64,000 nt of DNA from Deinococcus hopiensis KR-140 (GCF_900176165.1 NZ_FWWU01000009.1:1490501-1554500), one strand, 5' to 3'; counted from the first letter of the stretch, positions 37,340 to 52,511 are shown. Notes: generated by a model from the letters alone, not told the origin. Numbers and translations are program-made.

Positions 37340-38050
37340 GTGACGCGCTCAGATTCAGGGGCGGCAGAGCACGTCCTGAACGACCCGATCTGGTCCGCTC
37401 TGATGGGCCCACACGCTCACCTCGCTCAGGGGACAGGGGCGGCGAGGCGGTATCCGGGGGAAGTCAGTCCCTTTTGCGCGTTTGATGTTTCGTCGGAAGG
37501 GGCTTACGGAGACCTGGCGGCGCTGCTCGGACCGGGCGAGGCGGCTGCACTCCTTCGGCCACACCCTGAATCTCCCCCGCCCGGCTGGAAGCTGGTGTAC
37601 GGCGCGGCCCTCTTGCAACTGGTCTGCCCGCTTCCCAGCCGTCTGCTCCCGGCTCCAGAGGAGGCCGTCACGCTGGGAGCGACCGACGTGCCCGAGATGC
37701 TCGCGCTCGTCGAGTTGGCGCGCCCGGGGCCTTTCGGTCCGCAGACCCTTTCGCTGGGACGGTACATCGGGGTGCAGGACGGAGACCGGCTGGTGGCGAT
37801 GGCGGGCGAGCGGCTCCACCCGGCAGGCTTCGTGGAGGTAAGCGCGGTCTGTACCCATCCGGAGTACCGCGGACGCGGACTGGGGGCAAGCCTGACGGCG
37901 GAGGTGGCGCGGGGCATCTTCGCGCGGGGCCTGACGCCGTTCTTGCACGTTATGCCGGACAACGTGGGCGCGCGGCGGGTGTACGAGGCGCTGGGCTTTG
38001 CTGTGCGGGCGGAAATCGCGCTGTCGGTCCTCAAGCCCGTGGGTGGATAA
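37340..38050 (+). CDS. GNAT family N-acetyltransferase, FR47-like
   Basis: 236 aa, GTG start 3 nt after bshA, so the two are co-transcribed. The acetyl-CoA motif is THPEYRGRGLGASLTAEV near 173-190, then NVGARRVYEALGF in the last strand-helix unit. The N-terminal 110 residues are a poorly conserved lid domain, as in FR47-like acetyltransferases. Substrate unknown. Its tight spacing to bshA invites a thiol-related role, such as S-conjugate acetylation, but nothing in the sequence proves it. Confidence 0.86.
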   Translation: MTRSDSGAAEHVLNDPIWSALMGPHAHLAQGTGAARRYPGEVSPFCAFDVSSEGAYGDLAALLGPGEAAALLRPHPESPPPGWKLVYGAALLQLVCPLPSRLLPAPEEAVTLGATDVPEMLALVELARPGPFGPQTLSLGRYIGVQDGDRLVAMAGERLHPAGFVEVSAVCTHPEYRGRGLGASLTAEVARGIFARGLTPFLHVMPDNVGARRVYEALGFAVRAEIALSVLKPVGG

Positions 38051-38081
38051 AAAGTCCACCCCCGGGCATGCTTGGGGGTGG
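38049..38081 (-). terminator. Terminator after the secreted-protein gene
   Basis: CCACCCCC (38056-38063) pairs with GGGGGTGG (38074-38081); reading leftward it is followed by ACTTTTTAT. Confidence 0.75.
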
Positions 38082-38103
38082 GCAAGAGGACGACTTGAGC
38101 AGG

Positions 38104-38670
38104 TCAGCGGCCGGTTGCCACCGACACGTCCACCTGACCCTCGATAAAGGGGGCCACCTTGATGGCCTTGCCCACCTCCACCACAAAGGCGTTCCAGCCA
38201 CGCTTGAGGTCCACGGCGTAGCCCCGATTGGCCCTGACGGTCACGTCGGTGTTGACCCATACCACAAACAGCGAGCCCCGCCCAGCGTCGGGCGTGACCT
38301 CGCGCAGCGTCTCACCCTCATCGTGCTGGCCGTTCTTGTTGACGTCCCGGTAGGTGAAGAACTTGAGTTCGGCGGTCTGGGCCGGGCCGCTCACCATGAC
38401 TGGATCGAGCACACCGGGCCAGGAGATGTTTTGCGAAGTGATGCCGGTCTGGGCGCGGGCACTCGGGGGCGGCGTGGGGATTTCCAGGCGGAAGCCGCCC
38501 GCGTTTACGGGCACCGAGACGATTTCCTGAACGGGCTGACCCGAGGAGGTCACCGCCCAGCCGCTCACCCGCGTCTCCGGGGTGACGCCGCCGGTCACGC
38601 TGCCCGTGACGGTGAGGGCCCCGCCTGTGCCCAGAAGCGGAGCGGCGAGGAGCAGGAGGCGCGTCTTCAT
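38104..38670 (-). CDS. Secreted protein with calcium-loop-like motif, unknown function
   Basis: 188 aa with a clear signal peptide (MKTRLLLLAAPLLGTGGALT, cleavage probably near 18-20). The mature part is beta-rich. FTYRDVNKNGQHDEGE near 105-120 fits the D-x-N-x-N-G-x-x-D-x-G-E calcium-binding loop of dockerin-like and SdrD-like proteins. No catalytic motif. Single gene with its own terminator. Probably an exported calcium-binding or surface-structural protein. Confidence 0.78.
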   Translation of the reverse strand: MKTRLLLLAAPLLGTGGALTVTGSVTGGVTPETRVSGWAVTSSGQPVQEIVSVPVNAGGFRLEIPTPPPSARAQTGITSQNISWPGVLDPVMVSGPAQTAELKFFTYRDVNKNGQHDEGETLREVTPDAGRGSLFVVWVNTDVTVRANRGYAVDLKRGWNAFVVEVGKAIKVAPFIEGQVDVSVATGR

Positions 38671-38929
38671 GGCTTCAGTGTACGCCCCGCCGCTCGGCGG
38701 ATGTGGCGCGCAGAAACCTTCTGACGGGGCGATCAGGAGGGCCGTGCGCCTGAGGCTGTCGCCGCCTTTCGCCGCTCTTCGTCAAGCGGGGGCATGTGCG
38801 GCGGCTACACCCTGGATTTGACGGCGCTGGCTGTTTGAGCTGGCCTCGTTTGGGGAGGGGTGGCGCCGAGCTTGCGTCCCGCACACGCCTCGCCGCGAGG
38901 GACCGCTGCGCATCTTCGGGCTCCCCGAT

Positions 38930-39165
38930 CCGGTGGCCTGGGGAGCGTTTGTCTCCATGACCCTGCAGCCGGGCAGTCACCTCCAGTTCGCCGAGCCATC
39001 CGTGAGCGAGATCCAGATGGCCCACTTCGCCTTTCTCGCAGACGACGCACGCTTCGGCGAGATCTACGCACGCATGGTGGAGGGCGACGCTGCCCAGTCA
39101 AATCAATGCAAGCCTCGGCGGGCGAGTGCTGCACTTCAAGGACCTGGCGCGACACGGGTGTAAGG
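38930..39165 (+). pseudogene. VOC/glyoxalase-fold protein remnant
   Basis: The frame from 38933 contains SEIQMAHFAFLADDARFGEIYAR, a typical VOC metal-ligand and helix segment. After about 39095 the similarity jumps to another frame: INASLGGRVLHFKDLARHGC, matching the final VOC strand (GGR-x-x-Y-F-x-D-x-x-G-H). The middle of the gene and the N-terminus are gone. Flanking bases 38690-38930 and 39170-39280 hold no gene I can recognise. Confidence 0.6.
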
Positions 39166-39287
39166 TTGCGGTTTTTGGGGGGTCATTTTCCCCTCTTCCC
39201 GCAGCGCTGAGCCGCCGATCAGCGGATGGACCGGCACGGCCCGCAGGAAAGGGACCCACCTTGCAGTCCAACACGCTCTACAAAGGA

Positions 39288-39317
39288 GGAGGCCCGGGCA
39301 CACCATCCCGGGCCTCC
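39288..39317 (-). terminator. Terminator after sucCD
   Basis: GGAGGCCCGGG (39288-39298) pairs with CCCGGGCCTCC (39307-39317), 15 nt beyond the sucD stop. The leftward T-tract is short (TCCTTTGT). Confidence 0.75.
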
Positions 39318-39331
39318 CCTTCAGAAGTTTT

Positions 39332-41391
<2,060 letters not shown>

Positions 41392-41561
41392 GGTGGTCTT
41401 TCCTCCTTGAGTTGGGGCGGCGGCCAGGCACGCTGGCCCTCATTCGTTGTCCCGATGAAGGAGTATAAGCCGCATTTCAAATGCCACGCGCCGTTGTCCC
41501 CGACAAGGAGACAAAGCCGCCGACGGTGAGGACCGGCCCGCTTGGCGGCGCAAGGCCGTGT

Positions 41562-41567
41562 TACGTT
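41562..41567 (+). promoter_or_regulatory. -10 box, leaderless aminopeptidase gene
   Basis: TACGTT, 7 nt before the ATG at 41575. Confidence 0.55.
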
Positions 41568-41574
41568 CCTCCTC

Positions 41575-42621
41575 ATGAGTCGATTGGAACAGACGCGCGC
41601 CGCGCTTGGGGCGGCGGGGGTGGACGCCCTGTGGATCAGCCATCCGGCGAACGTGCGGTATATCTCCGGCTTTTCAAGCGGGTCAGACGGCAAGGCGCTG
41701 GTAACGGCGGGCGAAGCGGTGCTGTATACCGACGCGCGCTACACCGTGCAGGCGGCGGCGGAGTCGGCCCTGCCGCAGTTCATCGCGCGCCCACCCGGAA
41801 CGTACGAGGACGCCGCCAGCCGGGTGAAAGGCCTGCGGGTGGGCTTCGAGGCCGAGCACCTGACGGTGGCGGGGCTCGAAGCCCTGCGGCGTCACTGGGA
41901 CGCGGAGCTGGTCCCCACGCGCGGGGTAATGGAGGGTTTGCGCCTGATCAAGTCGGCGGAGGAGGTGGCCCTGATTCGGGAAGCGCAGGCGATTGCCGAC
42001 CGGGTGTTTGCGGAGGTGCGCCCCATGATTCGCGCGGGCGTGCGCGAGCTGGACGTGGCGCTGGAACTGGAAATGGGCCTGCGCCGCGCTGGGGCCGAGG
42101 TGGGCTTCGACGTGATTGTGGCGGGTGGGCCGCGCGGCGCGATGCCCCATGGAGTGGCCTCGGAACGGGTCCTTGAGGACGGCGAGCTCGTTACGGTGGA
42201 CTTCGGCGCGAGGTGGCGGGGCTACCACAGCGACATGACGCGCACGGTAGCGGTGGGCACACCTTCTGAGGAGATGCGCCGGGTGTACAGGGCTGTGCTG
42301 GAAGCCGAGCAAGCGGCGGTGGCGGCGGTGCGGCCCGGGATGAAGTCGGGCGACTTAGACGCCGTGGCGCGCGGAATTCTGGAAGAGCACGGTCTGGGCG
42401 AGGCGTTCGCGCACTCGCTGGGACACGGAGTGGGGCTGGACATCCACGAGGGGCCGGGCCTGAGAATGGGTACGGACACGCCGCTCGAGCCCGGCATGGT
42501 CATCACGGTTGAGCCGGGCGCGTACCTGCCGGGCGTGGGCGGTGTACGCATTGAGGACCTCGTGCTGGTGACCGATATGGGGTACGAGGTGCTGAGCCTG
42601 ACGCCGAAGGAGAGCGTATGA
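41575..42621 (+). CDS. Xaa-Pro aminopeptidase / prolidase (M24B)
   Basis: 348 aa from the ATG at 41575. M24 pita-bread metallopeptidase: creatinase N-domain (residues 1-120), then metal ligands in TVDFGARWRGYHSDMTRT (Asp, Asp), SLGHGVGLDIHEGP (His), VITVEPGAY (Glu) and GGVRIEDLVLV (Glu). It removes N-terminal residues next to proline or splits Xaa-Pro dipeptides; the length fits the short PepQ-type. Its stop overlaps the start of the LysM-RlpA gene. Confidence 0.93.
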   Translation: MSRLEQTRAALGAAGVDALWISHPANVRYISGFSSGSDGKALVTAGEAVLYTDARYTVQAAAESALPQFIARPPGTYEDAASRVKGLRVGFEAEHLTVAGLEALRRHWDAELVPTRGVMEGLRLIKSAEEVALIREAQAIADRVFAEVRPMIRAGVRELDVALELEMGLRRAGAEVGFDVIVAGGPRGAMPHGVASERVLEDGELVTVDFGARWRGYHSDMTRTVAVGTPSEEMRRVYRAVLEAEQAAVAAVRPGMKSGDLDAVARGILEEHGLGEAFAHSLGHGVGLDIHEGPGLRMGTDTPLEPGMVITVEPGAYLPGVGGVRIEDLVLVTDMGYEVLSLTPKESV

Positions 42622-43124
42622 AGCTGCGCGCCCTGGTGCTGGCCGGGCTGATGGTGCTGGGATCTGCCTCAGCGGCGGGGACGTACCGCGTCCGTTCGGG
42701 GGACTCACTGTGGACGGTGGCGCGGGCACACGGCACGACGGTGACGGCGCTGCGGCAGACGAATCCGGGGGTGCGGACCCACGCCCTGCAGATCGGACAG
42801 CGGCTGCGGCTTCCGGCACGAACGGTTCGGACCTCGGGCCAGCATGCTCCGGACACCGCCTACCAGCGCGGCCTGGCGGTGTGGTATGGGGGCCGCTACA
42901 ACCGGCACACGCGCATGACGGCGGCGCACCGCACACTGCCGCTGGGAAGCTGGGTGCGGGTGACGCTGCGCAGCGGACACAGCGTGGACGTGCTGATCAA
43001 TGACCGGGGGCCGTACGGCAGCCGCACGCGGGTAATCGACCTGTCGCGGACGGCGGCGTCGCGGTTGGGCATTTTGAGCGCGGGACGCGCGGCCGTGACG
43101 GTGCGGGTGCTGTCGCGGCCCTAA
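42618..43124 (+). CDS. Secreted LysM plus RlpA-like double-psi beta-barrel protein
   Basis: 168 aa, overlapping the peptidase stop by 4 nt (ATGA). Signal peptide MKLRALVLAGLMVLGSASAA; LysM domain (YRVRSGDSLWTVARAHG, about 23-66) for peptidoglycan binding; then RlpA-like barrel with LAVWYGGRYN, TAAHRTLPLGSWVRVT and the conserved INDRGPYGSRTRVIDLS. RlpA is a lytic transglycosylase acting on denuded glycan. The loop between WYGG and TAAHRT is shorter than in classic RlpA, so activity is uncertain. Confidence 0.9.
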   Translation: MKLRALVLAGLMVLGSASAAGTYRVRSGDSLWTVARAHGTTVTALRQTNPGVRTHALQIGQRLRLPARTVRTSGQHAPDTAYQRGLAVWYGGRYNRHTRMTAAHRTLPLGSWVRVTLRSGHSVDVLINDRGPYGSRTRVIDLSRTAASRLGILSAGRAAVTVRVLSRP

Positions 43125-43267
43125 AGGCGGCGTTCGCAAAAGCGCTCCCAGCGAAAAGGGGGTGTTAGAATCTGCCCCGGGTTTTGTCTCTGTAAGGAGT
43201 GCGGGAGGCGGGGCCACGTCCGGGCACTTCTGTTCGGACGCGGTTTCAGCCGGACGCACCCTGCCCA

Positions 43268-43744
<477 letters not shown>

Positions 43745-43758
43745 ACGGGGCAGCGAAG

Positions 43759-43791
43759 GAGGGCGGGGAAGCTTCCCCGCCCTCTCTTTTT
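43759..43791 (+). terminator. Terminator after the YbjN gene
   Basis: Perfect palindrome centred on AAGCTT (GAGGGCGGGG / CCCCGCCCTC, 43759-43784), followed by TCTTTTTG. It can also serve the convergent pepF transcript. Confidence 0.85.
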
Positions 43792-43848
43792 GCGTCTATA
43801 GAAGTGTAAATCGACTCACATCTACAGGCTTGTGAAGCTGGTCTGGAA

Positions 43849-45666
<1,818 letters not shown>

Positions 45667-45673
45667 GGGCAGG

Positions 45674-45679
45674 AGGCTA
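45674..45679 (-). promoter_or_regulatory. -10 box, leaderless pepF
   Basis: TAGCCT on the minus strand, 7 nt before the ATG at 45666. Confidence 0.55.
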
Positions 45680-45723
45680 ACACCGGGGCGTGAGCCAGGG
45701 GGACTCGGCCAGATGGCTTACGT

Positions 45724-46311
45724 TCAGGGCTGGAGGACAGGCTGGGGCAGGAGGGAGACAATCTCATCCACACGGCCTACCTCAGCGAGGCGGGGAAACA
45801 GAACCGAGAGGCTGTGCTCGTGCGACGGCAGATGCAGGTCCGTCGTGGCGTCAGCGGCCACAGTCACGTTGTAGGCGCGGTCGTGGGCCTCGCGGGCGGT
45901 CGATTCCACGCCAATGCTGGTGGAAATGCCCGCCAGGACCACCCCCGTCACACCCCGGCGGCGCAGCTGGAGATCGAGGTCTGTCGCGTAGAAGGCCCCC
46001 CAGTGGTGCTTCGTGACCACGATGTCGCCCGACTCGGGGCCAAGCTCGGCGGGAAAATCTGCGAAGTCTGCGGGCAGCGCGGAAGGGATGCGGGGTGCAT
46101 CGGCGCGGGGCCGCAGGGTGTCGCCCCCATCGGGAGCAAAGGCGACGTGAACGAGCACCACGGGTCGCCCAGAGTGGCGAAAGGCTTCGGCCAACCGAAC
46201 GGCGTTGCGCAGGACTTCTGCCGAGGGATGGGCGGTCGGCATCCGCAACACCCCAACCTGAAGGTCGATCAGGACGAGGGCGGTTTGGGAATCGAGGGAA
46301 GTGATGGGCAT
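45724..46311 (-). CDS. Isochorismatase-like protein lacking the catalytic cysteine
   Basis: 195 aa, ATG at 46311 with TACCCT 5 nt upstream. Isochorismatase-fold hydrolases use Asp-Lys-Cys. The Asp (ALVLIDLQVGV, D16) and Lys (IVVTKHHWGAFY) are here, but the segment normally reading T-x-x-C-V-E-S-T is STSIGVESTAREA, with Gly in the Cys position. It may be inactive, use another nucleophile, or bind a ligand only. Divergent from the LysR gene with 70 nt between, so LysR probably regulates it. Confidence 0.88.
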   Translation of the reverse strand: MPITSLDSQTALVLIDLQVGVLRMPTAHPSAEVLRNAVRLAEAFRHSGRPVVLVHVAFAPDGGDTLRPRADAPRIPSALPADFADFPAELGPESGDIVVTKHHWGAFYATDLDLQLRRRGVTGVVLAGISTSIGVESTAREAHDRAYNVTVAADATTDLHLPSHEHSLSVLFPRLAEVGRVDEIVSLLPQPVLQP

Positions 46312-46316
46312 GGGTC

Positions 46317-46322
46317 AGGGTA
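46317..46322 (-). promoter_or_regulatory. -10 box, leaderless isochorismatase-like gene
   Basis: TACCCT on the minus strand, 5 nt before the ATG at 46311. Confidence 0.5.
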
Positions 46323-46381
46323 GCCGTCCCCCCGCCCCCAAATCCAATGATGTTTCTGGCATCCTGATATAGAAAAAGCCT

Positions 46382-47268
46382 ATGGCCGACTTCAATGCGT
46401 ACCGAAATTTCGTGGCGGTTTACCGGCTGGGCAGCGTATCAGCGGCGGCGCGGGCGCGGCACCTGACGCAGCCCACGGTCAGCCAGCAGCTTGCCGCGCT
46501 GGAGGCGCAGGGGGGTGAGCGGCTGTTTGTGCGGACGGCCCGGGGCATGGAGCCGACGGCCGCAGGTCAGGCCCTCTACGCGCAGGTGGCCGACGCGGTG
46601 GACCGTCTGGAGGGGGCGACGCGGCGGGGACGCCAGGCGGCGGCGCAGGCCTGTCCCCTGATTCGCCTCGGTACCACCCCCGAATTCTTTCAGGCGTTCG
46701 TGTTGCCGCACCTGCCCGCCCTGGGAGCGCGGTGGCAGGTGTCGTTCGGGGAGGCGCGGGACCTGCAAGCGCGGCTGGAGGGGGGCGAGCTGGACGCGGT
46801 GCTCTCGGTGCGGGTGCCCACGGGCCGGGCGCTGGACGGGCAGGTGCTGCGCCACAAGCGGGTGGTGCTCGTCGCGCCGGGAGATGCCCAGCCTCCCGCT
46901 GACCGGGGGGGACTGGAGGTGTGGCTGCAGACCCAGCCCTGGGTGAGTCACGAGCCGGAACTGGGGCTGCTGCGGCGGTTCTGGCGGCAGCACTTCACCG
47001 GACGGCTGGAGGTGCAACCGGCGTTGACCGTGCCGGACCTGCGGACGGTACTGACGGCCGTGGAGGCGGGCATCGGGGTGGCCCTGCTGCCAGAATTCCT
47101 GTGCGCGGAGGGACGGCGGGCAGGGCGGCTGCTGGACCTGCTGGGGCCACAGCCGCTGTTTTCACGCGAGTATCTGGTGCTGGCCTACCGCGAGGCGGAC
47201 GCGGAGCGCGAGTACATCCGGCGGCTGGCGCACCTGCTGTCGGACGGGTCGGAGCGGCCCACCGCCAC

Positions 47269-47272
<4 letters not shown>
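46382..47272 (+). CDS. LysR-family transcriptional regulator
   Basis: 296 aa. Winged helix-turn-helix in residues 4-63 (VYRLGSVSAAARARHLTQPTVSQQLAALE), then the two-lobed effector domain. LysR regulators usually control a divergent neighbour; here that is the isochorismatase-like gene. The shared 70-bp gap contains GATATAGAAAAAG close to the ATG. Effector unknown. Its 3' end overlaps the convergent RNA methylase gene by 4 nt. Confidence 0.93.
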
Positions 47273-48051
<779 letters not shown>

Positions 48052-48145
48052 CGGCCCTCCAGTATGCCGGGCGGGCAGGCGGGGACATAGACCCGGCGCA
48101 TGGGCCAAAACGCGGAAATGGGGCGTGCGGCTTCACGCCAGGCGT

Positions 48146-48151
48146 TAACTT
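48146..48151 (+). promoter_or_regulatory. -10 box, leaderless ychJ-like gene
   Basis: TAACTT, 6 nt before the ATG at 48158. Confidence 0.55.
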
Positions 48152-48157
48152 GTCGCC

Positions 48158-48538
48158 ATGCCTCTCCCCTTTCCTCCGTTCAAGCCGTGCCCCTGCGGCT
48201 CGGAGCGCAGTTACGGCGCGTGTTGCGGACCACTCCACACGGGCAAGCAGCCTGCCGGAACACCCGAGGCGCTGATGCGTTCGCGGTACTCGGCCTACGC
48301 GCTGCGCGACACGGCCTATGTCCGCCGCACCTGGCACCCGGACACCTGCCCCCGTGACCTGAATCTGGAAGAGGACGGAGCGAAATACACCGGGCTGACT
48401 GTCCACAGCGCCCAGGACAACGAGGTCACCTTTACGGCGACCCTGAAGGTCGGGGGCCGCGCCCACCGCCTCAGGGAGCGCAGCACCTTCGAGTGGCGGA
48501 ACGGGGAATGGGTGTACGTGAGCGGCGCGCAACCGTGA
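48158..48538 (+). CDS. YchJ-family SEC-C motif protein
   Basis: 126 aa of the UPF0225/YchJ family. N-terminal SEC-C zinc motif CPCGSERSYGACCGPLH (residues 11-27, four Cys), then the NTF2-like domain with MRSRYSAYALRDTAYVRRTWHP. Bacterial homologues usually carry a second C-terminal SEC-C; here the protein ends at WVYVSGAQP without one. Function unknown in the family; the zinc finger resembles the SecB-binding tail of SecA. Confidence 0.9.
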   Translation: MPLPFPPFKPCPCGSERSYGACCGPLHTGKQPAGTPEALMRSRYSAYALRDTAYVRRTWHPDTCPRDLNLEEDGAKYTGLTVHSAQDNEVTFTATLKVGGRAHRLRERSTFEWRNGEWVYVSGAQP

Positions 48539-48564
48539 GACGCCACCGAGTGGGGTGGGCCGCG

Positions 48565-48570
48565 TACCCT
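48565..48570 (+). promoter_or_regulatory. -10 box before the 14-codon leader peptide
   Basis: TACCCT, 5 nt before the ATG at 48576. Confidence 0.5.
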
Positions 48571-48575
48571 GGGGC

Positions 48576-48620
48576 ATGATCTCCACCTCTGGACTTTTCT
48601 GGGACGGGCACGGCGCATGA
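48576..48620 (+). CDS. Possible leaderless 14-aa leader peptide
   Basis: ATG at 48576 encodes MISTSGLFWDGHGA and stops at TGA (48618-48620), which overlaps the ATG of the next gene by 4 nt (ATGA). The next gene lacks a ribosome site, so ribosomes ending the peptide would re-initiate there. The arrangement suggests the peptide delivers ribosomes rather than acting itself. The single Trp is not enough for an attenuator. Confidence 0.5.
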   Translation: MISTSGLFWDGHGA

Positions 48621-49168
48621 CGGCCGTTCTGATTCTGATGGTGATTTTCGGCGGCGTATCGCTGATGAAGTACGTGGACACCACCCGGATGGCGCGGCGG
48701 ATGGAGGGCCGCCTGCCCGACGGGGCGCAGGAACGGGCAGCGCTGCACGCGCCACCGGCCCAACCCCTGCCCGGGCCCGAGGCCGTCGAGACGCTGGTGC
48801 TCAAGCTGCCTCCGCGAGCGCGGGAACGGGCGTGGACCATTCTGTGCGCTGTGGTGGACGCGCAGGCCAACTCTGGGGCGCTGGACGCGCGCACCGCGTA
48901 CCTCCTCACGGAGACGCGCCGCAGCTACCTGCCCGAGACGTTGCGGGCCTACCTGAACCTGACGCCCGGCGCACGCGAGCGCCTGGGGGTGCAGGGCCAG
49001 CCCGCCGAGACGCTGCTGACCGAGCAGCTCGCCCTGATCGAGGACGGGGTGCGGGAAGCGCTGCGGCACGATCATGCGGCGGCGGACCGGTTGCTGGCCC
49101 AGGGCCGCTTTCTGCGCGAACGCTTTCAGGGGGAGAACGCGGGCGGTGACCTGAAACTGCCTGGCTAA
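48617..49168 (+). CDS. Membrane-anchored protein, unknown function
   Basis: 183 aa. One N-terminal membrane helix (TAVLILMVIFGGVSLM, 2-17), then a cytoplasmic part that is helical and rich in Leu, Ala and Arg, with two alpha segments at about 55-105 and 130-170. I do not recognise the family. No catalytic motif. Read through the overlap from the 14-codon frame just before it, and followed 35 nt later by the dehydrogenase gene with its own promoter. Confidence 0.7.
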   Translation: MTAVLILMVIFGGVSLMKYVDTTRMARRMEGRLPDGAQERAALHAPPAQPLPGPEAVETLVLKLPPRARERAWTILCAVVDAQANSGALDARTAYLLTETRRSYLPETLRAYLNLTPGARERLGVQGQPAETLLTEQLALIEDGVREALRHDHAAADRLLAQGRFLRERFQGENAGGDLKLPG

Positions 49169-49191
49169 GGCGCATCTTCCCCACTGGGCGC

Positions 49192-49197
49192 TAGCCT
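49192..49197 (+). promoter_or_regulatory. -10 box, leaderless dehydrogenase gene
   Basis: TAGCCT, 6 nt before the ATG at 49204. Confidence 0.55.
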
Positions 49198-49203
49198 GGA
49201 CCC

Positions 49204-50091
49204 ATGACGAGGACACTGGCTTTTCTGGGACTGGGCGCGATGGGGCGGCCGATGGCCGGGCACCTGGCCCGCAGGACAAACGAACTGGGCGGGCGCACAT
49301 TGGTGTGGAACCGCACGGCGAGCAAGGCTGAAGTTCATGCGCGCGAATTCGGAAGTCAGGCCGTCTTGCTGGCTGAAGTGGCCGGGGCGGACGTGATTTT
49401 TTCCTGCCTGCCCACGAGCGCCGAGGTGGACGGGGTGCTGGCGGAGCTGGGCGAGCATCTTCGCCCCGGCACCGTCTGGGTGGACTGCACGAGCGGGCAC
49501 CCGCAGGCGGCGGGGCGGCAGGCGGCGGAGCTGGCGGCAAGGGGCGTGAGCTTTCTCGACGCGCCGGTCAGCGGCGGCACAGCCGGAGCCGAGGCGGGCC
49601 GGTTGACCGTGATGGTGGGTGGTCCCGCGGAGGCGCTGGAGGGCGTGCGCCCAGACCTGGCCTTCGCGGGCAAGGTGGTCCGCGTGGGCGGCAGTGGCGC
49701 GGGGTTCGCGGTCAAGGCGATCAACAACGCGCTGCTGGCCGTGAACCTGTGGGCGGCGGGCGAGGGCCTCGCGGCGCTGGGCCTGGGCGGCGTGGACCTG
49801 GGGGCGGCGCTGGAAGTCATCAACGCGAGCAGCGGGCGCTCGAACGCGACGGAGAACCTGATCGGGCAGCGGGTACTGACGCGCGAGTTTCCCGCGACGT
49901 TTGCCCTCGGCCTGCTCGCCAAAGACGCAGGCATCGCCGCCGACGTGGTGCGCGACGCCCGGGGCAGCGCGCCCGTGCTGATGGCGGTGGAGGCGCTGTA
50001 CCGCGCGGCGGCCCACCTGATCGGCCCAGACGAGGACCACACGGCGGCCCTGCAACTCGTGGAGCGGATGAACGCCGTGGAGTTGCGCTGA
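49204..50091 (+). CDS. NAD(P)-dependent beta-hydroxyacid dehydrogenase (3-hydroxyisobutyrate/GLYR family)
   Basis: 295 aa. N-terminal NAD(P)-binding FLGLGAMGRPMAGHLARR (6-23), the substrate motif FLDAPVSGGTAGAEAGRLTVMVGG, the catalytic Lys in GFAVKAINNALLA near 178, and KDAGIAADVVRDAR. Candidates are 3-hydroxyisobutyrate, tartronate semialdehyde or glyoxylate/succinic semialdehyde. Sequence alone does not decide which. Convergent with the GNAT gene, 11 nt apart. Confidence 0.92.
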   Translation: MTRTLAFLGLGAMGRPMAGHLARRTNELGGRTLVWNRTASKAEVHAREFGSQAVLLAEVAGADVIFSCLPTSAEVDGVLAELGEHLRPGTVWVDCTSGHPQAAGRQAAELAARGVSFLDAPVSGGTAGAEAGRLTVMVGGPAEALEGVRPDLAFAGKVVRVGGSGAGFAVKAINNALLAVNLWAAGEGLAALGLGGVDLGAALEVINASSGRSNATENLIGQRVLTREFPATFALGLLAKDAGIAADVVRDARGSAPVLMAVEALYRAAAHLIGPDEDHTAALQLVERMNAVELR

Positions 50092-50102
50092 GGGCCGAGC
50101 CT

Positions 50103-51004
50103 TTAGACCATTTGGCCCTCCAGCCGCAGGTGGATGTAGGTCTGCCATACCCGGAACCCCAGCTTCTCGTAGAAGGGGGCAATGCCGGTCCAGTCGATGC
50201 CCATCACCTCGGCTCCCCGCTCCCGCAGGCGGTGCATCGCCGCGAGCATAAAGGCCCGGCCCACGCCGCCGCCGCGCAGCTCAGGATGAATACCGATGGG
50301 ACCGAGGCCGCCCGCAAGGCCCTGCGCTCCACAGGCCGCGCGCAGGGCGTCTGGAAACAGCAGGGAGGGGAGGACGGCCGGGTCTTCCTCGGTGCCGATG
50401 AGGGCAAAGCCCAGCACGCGCGAACTTTGGGCCAGCGCCAGCAGTTGCGCGGGCGAGCGCTCGCCCACCGCCGTGGCGTCGTGCGTCCACCGGGGGGAGA
50501 ACACACGGTCGGTGAGGGTCTGAACGGCGGACAGAATGCCCTCTTCGCGGGCGTCGGTGAGGCGCAGGGAACCAGACAGGGCGAACGGAGGCAGCGGCGC
50601 ACGCACATCGGCGGTCATGTCCACGCTGATCCGGCCGGTGCGGACAAAGCCCAGATGCTCGAAAAAGCCGACATTCGCCCCAGTGGCTCCGGGCAGGAAA
50701 TGGCCGCGTTCCTCACCCACAGCGAGTGGGACGGGACCGAGACGTTCGCGGACCTGCCGGATGAGGGCGTGCCCCAGCCCCTCTCCCCGGCGCGCGGGAT
50801 GGGTCAGGATCAGGCGCAGGTGGCCGTGAGCGTAACTTTCGGGGCGGCGAAAGGCGGCGAAGGCGACGAGCCGCCCCGCGTTGTCGCGGGTCCACGCCCA
50901 GCCTTCCAGTGGGCCGAGGCGGTCTGCGAGCCCCCGGGGATGAGGCACCCGCTCCGGCCAGGCGGCGGTCCAGAGGGCGGCGATTTCGGCGACGGTGGGC
51001 GCCG

Positions 51005-51008
<4 letters not shown>
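50103..51008 (-). CDS. Tandem GNAT acetyltransferase (two domains)
   Basis: 301 aa with two GNAT units. The first has LTHPARRGEGLGHALIRQV (about 67-85) and GANVGFFEHLGF; the second has GIHPELRGGGVGRAFMLAAM (about 237-256) and IAPFYEKLGF. In such duplicates usually only one site is active. GTG start overlaps the nagZ stop by 4 nt, so it is translated with nagZ. That makes a cell-wall sugar substrate conceivable, but it remains a guess. Confidence 0.87.
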
Positions 51009-52465
<1,457 letters not shown>

Positions 52466-52471
52466 CCTCTC

Positions 52472-52477
52472 AGCGTA
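52472..52477 (-). promoter_or_regulatory. -10 box, leaderless nagZ
   Basis: TACGCT on the minus strand, 6 nt before the GTG at 52465. Confidence 0.55.
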
Positions 52478-52511
52478 AGGGATAGCGGCGTGGTCGAGGC
52501 GGCATACCGCG

